From NCBI GenBank assembly GCA_036023115.1, contig JAYKKT010000041.1:4799501-4863500 (forward strand): a stretch of 64,000 nucleotides of DNA, written 5' to 3'. This stretch comes from Brasenia schreberi (lineage: Eukaryota; Streptophyta; Magnoliopsida; Nymphaeales; Cabombaceae). Shown piece by piece: positions 57,351 to 64,000 of this stretch; within the stretch, counting starts at the first letter, position 1; each line of letters opens with the position of its first letter. The notes beneath the pieces were generated by a model that did no database searches, was not told the origin of the DNA, and was given only the letters and a program-made list of their open reading frames with translations. The translations under genes and the position numbers were made by a program.

Positions 57351-57650
57351 ATGTGGTCAGGTATGATTTGGTTTTTGATAAATTATTATTTATTTATTTT
57401 TATGACTTGTGATACTTAATCCTTTTGTATTATATTTTATTTTAGATGAATGATGAGCTTGATTTGATATAGATGCGCCGAATTTATCAAAATTTGCTTA
57501 ATGCATATTAAGCCAAACATATAATTCGAGTGGATGTGAGAGAAATTGGAGTTATGCTGACTTATATGGGTCAATGCATACCAAATCTCTTGGTTGGAGT
57601 ATTTATTTCTTGCTCTTTATTAATAACCTAGTCACATGAGCTGAGTATAC
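57060..57650 (+). repeat. Duplicate of 46873-47290
   Basis: See the block at 46873-48113. Here it follows hAT homology directly, which suggests it was originally the 3' part of the hAT-like gene or its flank. The function of the open stretch after GATGAATGATGAGCTTGA is not recognised. Confidence 0.65.
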
Positions 57651-57659
57651 TTTTAGGGA

Positions 57660-58150
57660 GGGAGTCCAAAAAATTTAAGACTTTCAGACAATTCAAACAG
57701 ATGGTTGAGATGGAGAATTATTTTTCCAAGAGCTTAAGGCATGTTTTCTCTTTCTCCACAATGTTTTAGGCCAGTTTCCTTTATTTTTTGTATTCTTAAT
57801 TCAAATATTTTGTACGGGTAAATGGTCATTTTGTAAATATTTTGGAGGTAGAACTTATTTTGGTTTCAAATGTCCCATTTTAGCTTTTCCAACCCTTTCT
57901 TTAATGAAAACATATTTGAAACAGTGAAATTTTGCTAATACAACCTTGAGGGCAAAATAGTTATTTTTAGAATTTGTCATAATTCAATTTTTTTATGGGG
58001 CTTGAAGTACCTTGATTTTGAGGTTCTCACAAAATTTTGGTTTGTAAATGAGCTCGCTTAAGGTGTCTTTGTTGAAAGAAACCTTATAAGAGATATAACC
58101 TCGATTTTTCTTGTAAAAGGGAAACTTTTGAAAATTCTTTTTTTAAACAA
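57660..58150 (-). mobile_element. Family-B LTR fragment (U3 half)
   Basis: Similar to 56150-56598 (ATGGTCATTTTGTAAATATTTTGG-type block split by one change, GGGGCTTGAAGTACC, AAATGAGCTCGCTTAAGG, GTGTCTTTGTTGAAAG, TTGAAAATTCTTTTTTT). The U5 half is absent. Confidence 0.65.
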
Positions 58151-59285
58151 ATTTTTGTATTTAAAGATGTCCATCTTTATCATTAATAAAATTTATTTGG
58201 TTAATATCAAAGAATAACACTACTAAATTTTTTTTTGAAAGATTTCATTTACGATTATTAACTTTTCCCTTTTCTTGATAGGGGTCTCATTTCTTGAACT
58301 TGAGCTATGTTAATTCCGGTAGGAAGAGGACTTCTAGCCAAAAGGAACTCAAGATGGATGGTATCCAACCAATATGGGTCATTATGGATGCACATGAGTA
58401 TGAGGTGTGTGAGATGAATGGAATAAGGTGTGTTGGAGACCTCCACAAAATATTTTGGGAGCTTGGCGAGATCCCATGAAGGTTGGCTGCTCTAAGTAGG
58501 ATGACTTTCATGCTCATTTGCTTGATGCTTTGAGTTTGTAAAAATCATTTTTGAAGGGTAATCTTCCTTAGTTTTCCTTAACCTTAGTCTTAATTTCTCA
58601 TTACTCTTGTAGAGGCTTTTATTGTTGGAAAGTTTAACATTTGAAGTCTCTATTTTTTACAGTACAAGACCTTAATCCTCAAACAAAATATGATTCAAAT
58701 TGGTAGATGCTATTCCTACTTTAAGACTATAATGATATACTTTTTCTTTTTTTGGGATAAGCTGTCGGGGGTACAAGAATTCCCACGGTCCATTCTGATG
58801 CATCACGTGGTATAAAAAAGAGAGAATTTTGAAGAAAGCTCTTTTGCTCTTTTGCTCTTTGAGCTTTTTCTTTTTCTTTTTCTTTCTTTTATAGGAAGAC
58901 CTCTACATTGGAGGTTGATTTTTTTTTCTTTTCTTTTTTCTTTTCTTTTTCTTCCAATTTGGCTTTCGACGTATTGGGCCTTTTCCCATTTCCTTAAAGA
59001 TAATGAGATGGGAGAATAATTTATCCCTCTAGATACTCGATCTAATCAAGTATGCCCTATTTTCATAATAGCACCTACTATTTGAGAATATTTTATTGTT
59101 TTGAACTATATCTTATCTTGTAAAATAAGAACTTTTGAAATATTATTTAATGATTTTGAAAACACTCCACCTTTTCATAGAGTATTAATTCTTAGTTAAG
59201 AGACGTATAATCAACCTGGCCTCCTCTTTAAGGAACTAAAGATGATCAATTTGTAAAATCATTTCAAAAGAATTGGTGGTAGACT
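58151..59285 (-). other. Gypsy 3' non-coding region
   Basis: No gene. Matches 47335-48000. Purine-rich runs on - (58925-58965 read AGAAAAAGAAAAGAAAAAA-like) could be a polypurine tract. Confidence 0.45.
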
Positions 59286-60393
59286 CTAAACATGATATCT
59301 TTTTAGATAATGGATGTTTATTAGGTCTACCAAGTTTCTTCCCTCAACATCAATTAGCCAATATATATTATTGGTTGTTGCACCTCTTATGACATAAGGA
59401 CCTTTCCAATTGACTGCCACTTTCTGAGAGGATGTAGACCCAGTTAGTGTATGGTTTTTAACGTGAGATCTCATTCCTTAAAGTGGTGAGCCTTCATGTA
59501 TTTCTCATAATATTGGACTATCCTTTGTTAGTATGCTTGCACGTGATCCATGACAAGTAGCCTTTTCTTATAAAGCAAGTTGAGCTCCACTAGTGTAGCT
59601 TGTTGTAGGGTCTCTATGGGTAAATCAAGTGCAATAAATATATGAAATGAGTGCAACTTGGTATGAATCAGATGTTCGACATTTGTGTCATAGACCAATT
59701 CAAAAGGTGTGGCATTTATTGGAGTATTGTTGAAAGTCATATAGGCCCATAGTGCCTTATCCAACTTCTCATGCAATGTCTTACCCTTTTCTAATGTTTT
59801 CTCAATGATGCTTATAAGGGTCTTGTTTGTGGCTTTGGCTTGACCGTTGCCTTGAGGGTAGTATGGTGACGAGAAGTGTTGTGTGATACCATAAGTCTTA
59901 CACAACCTTTCTACTTTCTTATTTTTGAACGGATTGTCATTATCTGATACTAGGTCCCTTGCAACTCCAAACCTAGCGAAGATATTTTTTTTAATGAATG
60001 CCACTATATGTTGTCCTTGGATATTTGCCAAAGATGTAGCTTCAAACCATTTAGAAAAATGTTCAGCAAGTTCTAGGATGAACTTGTATCCATTGGATGT
60101 TATCGGAGAAATGGGTCCTATGATGTCAAATGCCCACATGGTGAAAAGCTACAAACTAATAATGTAATGTAATGAAGATGATGAAATGTGAATGACATGG
60201 CCATACACTTAACACTAATGACATTTCTTGACATCATCATGACAATCTTTCTTTAGGGTAGACCAAAAATAACCCACCTTAAGTATTTTCATAGTCATCA
60301 TACTTGAATTAACTTGGCCTCCACATTCTTCATCATGAAACTCATGCATAATGGTTTTAGCCTCATTGTGGTCAACACATCTCAATAAGATAC
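59286..60393 (-). pseudogene. Gypsy integrase
   Basis: The zinc-binding N-terminus (60215-60393) has GILLRCVDHNEAKTIMHEFH, the C/H partner GGQVN, and DCHDDVKKCH. The core (59528-60139) is open for 203 codons: WAFDIIGPI with the first Asp, LVSDNDNPFKN with the second Asp, and GNGQAKATNKTL, where the catalytic Glu is replaced by Lys (relatives GNGQAEATNK). The C-terminal part (59286-59474) has VNWKGPYVIRGATTNN and NIHYLKRYHV. Homology stops at 60393, where copia leader sequence begins, so this element is cut there. It belongs with the gypsy debris to its left, but is not simply continuous with the element at 45734-56598. Confidence 0.85.
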
Positions 60394-61395
60394 CCAGAAG
60401 GGAAAAGCCAAACAAGCACCCTATCGGAAGGAAAGTGCCAAGTAGATACCTCTATCGGAAGGGGAAGGGCTAGGCAGACCCGTCAAGAGGGAGGAGCCAA
60501 ACACTCCCTCCCGGTGTTCCCCCCCTCTCTCTCTCTCCTTCTTTCTCCCATTATTTTCCTCTTTCTTTTTCAAAACTTTCAAAAACTGCCTAGCGATTTC
60601 CGAAAACCATGAGTAGAAATGGGTAGAAAGACATTTTTTAAGTAAAAAGACTATTCTACCCCTAGCAGTAGACTAAAAAGTCTATTCTACCCCTAGCAGA
60701 TTTTTTAATTTACATTCTCACATGAGTTAAAATTATCATAAAGTCTAGATATTTTTGAGTAAAAAGACTATTTTATTGTAAAATGGGTAGAAAGACATTT
60801 TTTGCCCTATGGAAGTTTATAAAAATTATGAAGTATTTGCCTATAAAATTACACTATTGCCCTTAGAGGAGCGTAATTTCACATGTTTGCCACTATATAG
60901 AAAGATAGTATTGCCCCATCTTTAAGAAAAATTACAAATTCAAACTAAGAGAAAATAAGGGAAATTACTGAAAAACTAAGTGTAATTTTATTGTTCTACC
61001 CCGAGTCTTTTAAATTACTACAAAACTGAACAAACGAGTAAAATTCTTGGTTTGCCCCTAAATTTTTTTGGAAATTACAATGACAGGAAAATAAGAGAAA
61101 TTATAGATTTGTCCTCTGTTTGGGTCTGAAAATAACAGAATCAAGTTATGAAAAACTCAAAGATGATACTTAAAATATGTTTGAAATTGCTTTTAAGTAC
61201 CAAAGTTATTTTCAATTAAGTAGATGAATATTCTTCATTTTACATTTTAATAGTTGACTATCTGTTATATGTTATTTATTGCATGTTTTCCTTTTAGATT
61301 GTGTGATTGTTATTTTTTTCAAACACATAAAAATGAACTCCAAAATATGTATATTTGAATTGATAAAAAAAAAAATTAAATGTTCTTAATTTTCA
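60394..61395 (+). other. Copia leader with short repeats
   Basis: Non-coding. Contains TCTATTCTACCCCTAGCAG twice (about 60648-60700), GGGTAGAAAGACATTTTTT twice (60620 and 60785), and many AAATTAC / TTGCCC motifs, as in the reversed leader at 38356-39509. Confidence 0.6.
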
Positions 61396-62330
61396 AACAT
61401 GGAAAAGATGAATCATGTTGGCTCTTACACTTTAAGGTGTAGACTATGTGTTAAGGAAAACTATACGTCCACCACTCCCTAATGCAACTGAGCAACAAAA
61501 GAAAATATATTAAAATATTTCTAAAAGATGACATGATAGTAAGAACTATCATGCTAACATATATGGAGGATGATCTGATTATGATCTTTGAAGAATATGA
61601 GATCGCAAAAGAGTTGTTTAACTCAATAATAGCTAAATATGACACCACAACTAACATTCATGTCCAACTGTTACTACAAAAATATAACTCCTATTAGATG
61701 AAAGAAGGAGATAATATAATAGAACATATTAACCATACGCTGATAATGGTGAGGGACTTAGCTGTAGCCAAATAAGTCATTCCACAACCAATACAAATAT
61801 CCACAATACTAAATAGTCTTTCTCATCATAAAACATAGTCGCTATTGTCCTTAGGCTAGAGCCTGACACAAGCCTTTCTGAATTGCCACTCAAACTAGTA
61901 ATCGAACAAGAGTATATGAAAAAAAATAAAAAGAAAAAATTACTACTAATTCAAGATGAGATAGGGTCCAACTCTACAGTCAACTAGAAGAAAAGTAAAT
62001 CAAACAAGAAGTTTGGCAAGAATAAGAAAAAGGGTGATCAATTTTTCAAGAAAATATAGAAAACCGATTCTTAAGTCAAGTGCTTCAGCAGCGGAAAAAG
62101 AGACATTATAAGAGGGATTTTCACAACAAGAAGAATGAAGAAACACCCAACAAAGTGGACAATCAGAGAAGTAAGACATAATTTGAGTGGTATTTGAATA
62201 CTTATACATATAGTGCCTGGTGATTGGTCAATGGATTGACTCTAGAACAATGAGACATATTTCGAAGAATAAGGAAGGAGCTATAGATCTAAAGGAATAC
62301 AAAATAGGAGAACATGGGGTGTATATGGAA
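61396..62330 (+). pseudogene. Copia gag and protease
   Basis: Gag reads from NFQTW-like sequence at 61396, then LSNKRKYIKIFLKDDMIVRT, EEYEIAKELFNSIIAKYDTT and MKEGDNIIEHINHTLIM, interrupted by stops. The zinc knuckle is damaged (KCFSSGK where CxxC is expected). The protease reads WIDSRTMRHIS at 62236-62268, so it shares the Gly to Arg change with the copy at 36633. KEGAIDLKEYKI follows. Confidence 0.8.
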
Positions 62331-62407
62331 AATAACACTTTTCAAACGTACTTGGAGTAGGGTCCTTTGGGATTCATGCATAAGGCATACCGATTGTACT
62401 GACTGAT

Positions 62408-63475
62408 GTGTTAATTTTGCCGTCAATAAGGTACAATTTTGTTTCGGTCCCTACCTTAGTTAAGAATAGCATTGAAGTCAAGTTTGTTCTTAGTAAAGTG
62501 ACAATGGGAAAGCATGGGAGAGTATTCTTCTCTGGTCAATTTGATACTGAATATGATTCGTTCAAATTGAATACAAATGAAAACGAAGGTTCTTCTGTTT
62601 ATATTGATTGTGCCTTTAATATTGATTGAATACAAATGAAAACGAAGGTTCTTCTGTTTATATTGATTGTGCCTTTAATATTGATGTGAATGTTTGGATT
62701 AAACGCCTAGGACATCTAAGTCTAAAAAAGTTGATCAAGTTATCTGGCTTTGACTTATTGCCAGGACTTAAAGAAAACACTTTTAGTTCTATATACAAGG
62801 AAAAATGACAAGAAAATTTTTTTAGAAGGAAATAACAATGAAAACAACCCTATTGGAAATCATTCACACTGATTTATGTGAACGCTTTAGAGTAAGGCCA
62901 CATCAATAAAATACTTATTTTATAACCTTTATCGATGACTAGTCGAGATACACATACACACAATCAAAGTCTTGAGATCAGATAGAGGTGGGGAGTACAC
63001 CTCTACATAATTTTCAAAATTATGTAAAGACTTTGGTATTATAAAGCAAAATACAATACCTAAGACGCCTCAACAAAATGATGTAATAAAAAGATATAAC
63101 ATTATTAAATATGACAAGGTCTAATGATTCTCTTTTAAGAGTATTTTGGGGAGAAGCGATAAGTACAACTGTGTTTATACTAAATAGAGTACCTTGTAAA
63201 GTTATATTATCTAAACGATATGAGATATGGTTTGAAAGAAGATCAAACTTAAGAAGGTGGAGATATATTGCTCATGTGAAGATCTTTGACCAATCTAGAG
63301 ACAAACTACACAATACGTCCTTGAGATGCATATTTATTGGATATTCTAAAGAGTCTAAAGGATATCGATTTTATCATAAGGACCATGAACTGATAGAAAG
63401 CAGGGATGTTGAATTCTTACAGGACACAAGAATAACATCCTTCAAAATGATGATGAGTATATTGACGATCTAGTA
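62408..63475 (+). pseudogene. Copia integrase and preceding linker
   Basis: The linker frame (62408-62629) carries SIRYNFVSVPTLVKNSIEVK and GRVFFSGQFD. A 59-bp tandem duplication (62567-62684) creates a stop and a shift. The next frame has NVWIKRLGHLSLKKLIKLSG, then the zinc region by frame switching. DRGGEYTS-like sequence lies at 62970-63005, after a deletion that removed part of the core. The C-terminal part (63111-63473) has FILNRVPCKVILSKRYEIWF, RRSNLRRWRY, CIFIGYSKESKGYRFYHKDH and ESRDVEFLQD. It is inactive. Confidence 0.83.
62567..62684 (+). repeat. 59-bp perfect tandem duplication
   Basis: Copies at 62567-62625 and 62626-62684 look identical by eye. The length is not a multiple of three, so the integrase linker frame is broken. 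Confidence 0.92.
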
Positions 63476-63654
63476 GATCTAGATCCATCATCATTTGAAT
63501 ACATAGATGATCCTCCTTAATAAATCAAAACTTTAGGTAGACATAAAGGACATATGGTCATACAATTCTACTTATAGGATTATCACACTTACCTTGTAGA
63601 AGAAGTGTGTAATTCAGTGGATTTAGATGAGTTGACTGATAACTTGACATATCA

Positions 63655-64000
63655 GTAGGCTATTGACTCATTTGAATCAATAGACTGAGAAAAGGCCATG
63701 GATGAGAAAATTGAATCTATTGAGAAAAACTAAGTTTGTGAATTGACTGATTTGCCAAAAAGAAGGAAAGTTATAGGTTGTAAAGGGTTCTGAAAAAGAA
63801 ATATAAGGTCGATGAAACAATCAACAAGTTTAAGGCGATGTTGATTGTAAAAGGTTTTTTTAAAAAGAATGGATAAATTATGTTGAGACATATTCCTTTG
63901 TTTCAAAATTTGCATCCATAAGGATAATTCTAACAATTTTAGTATATTATGATTTGAATTTATATTAGTTAGATGTAAAGTCATCTTTTCTTAATGGAGA
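63655..64000 (+). pseudogene. Copia reverse transcriptase start, cut by window edge
   Basis: EKAMDEKIESIEKN, DLPKRRKVIGCKG and YDLNLY-QLDVKSSFLNGE-type sequence reads with stops and frameshifts, co-linear with 34945-35322 on -. The rest lies outside the window. Confidence 0.78.

Larger units (their letters stand above)
60394..64000 (+). mobile_element. Second copy of the copia family, incomplete at window end
   Basis: Same family as 33285-39921, opposite strand. Order: leader (60394-61395), gag (61396-62210), protease (62225-62330), integrase (about 62408-63475), RT start (63655-64000, continuing beyond). No 5' LTR is seen before the leader, because the left edge abuts gypsy integrase. Heavily mutated, with stops, frameshifts and a 59-bp duplication. 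Confidence 0.85.

Overview
The window is plant nuclear DNA, almost certainly from an angiosperm. It is AT-rich with large non-coding stretches, GT-AG introns and TATA-box promoters. It carries plant families of repeats: RTE-type LINEs with a TTG-repeat tail, Ty1/copia and Ty3/gypsy LTR retrotransposons, and BED/DUF659/hAT transposases. I cannot name the species. There are no bacterial operons, CRISPR arrays or phage genes, and I saw no tRNA or rRNA gene. Most of the window is nested, decaying transposable elements. Only two loci look like genes that could still work, and one of them has frame problems.

Region by region. 1-5.5 kb: an LTR remnant followed by PBS at 911-917, then a long LTR-like block (about 1796-5202) with a TATA box, C-rich CCTAA-like DNA and about 110-bp tandem repeats, ending at a TGGCACGCCC primer-binding site. 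5.5-13 kb: a hAT-transposase-derived gene on + (start 10335, four coding exons, stop 12936), preceded by an intron-like region with a 208-bp RTE-derived short element and a tandemly duplicated exon-like block. 13.1-16.4 kb: a full-length RTE LINE on -, with 18-bp target duplications. 17.2-19.5 kb: a solo-LTR-like block. 21.3-21.7 kb: a pseudogene copy of the small secreted-protein gene found at 32.3-32.7 kb. 22.3-26.7 kb: an LTR fragment, a copia RT scrap and a decayed second RTE copy. 26.7-32.1 kb: mostly unrecognised or LTR-like DNA. 32.3-32.7 kb: an intact 121-aa secreted cysteine-containing protein, probably of the prolamin-like/ECA1 class.

33.3-39.9 kb: a copia element on - with both LTRs, PBS and PPT recognisable, interrupted in gag by a 5'-truncated RTE copy. 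41.2-57.4 kb: a deep nest. A hAT-like transposase pseudogene on + is split first by a 3.57-kb hAT element (41885-45453; 8-bp target duplication GTTGATAT, TAGTRTTGTT terminal repeats), then by a gypsy element (about 45734-56598). That gypsy element itself contains a second-family LTR (48114-about 50121) and has lost its integrase core. 57-60.4 kb: duplicated hAT/gypsy debris with a gypsy integrase. 60.4-64 kb: a second copy of the same copia family on +, cut by the window end.

How the parts relate: the short RTE-derived elements share both ends with the full-length RTE, which could have mobilised them. The two copia copies share an unusual protease substitution and so descend from a common source. 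The two secreted-protein copies are a local duplication with one dead member. I found no obviously new functional system. The most interesting items are the hAT-derived gene with two compensating frameshifts, the ECA1-like protein that lacks a cysteine pair, and the sharply bounded hAT-in-hAT-in-gypsy nesting.
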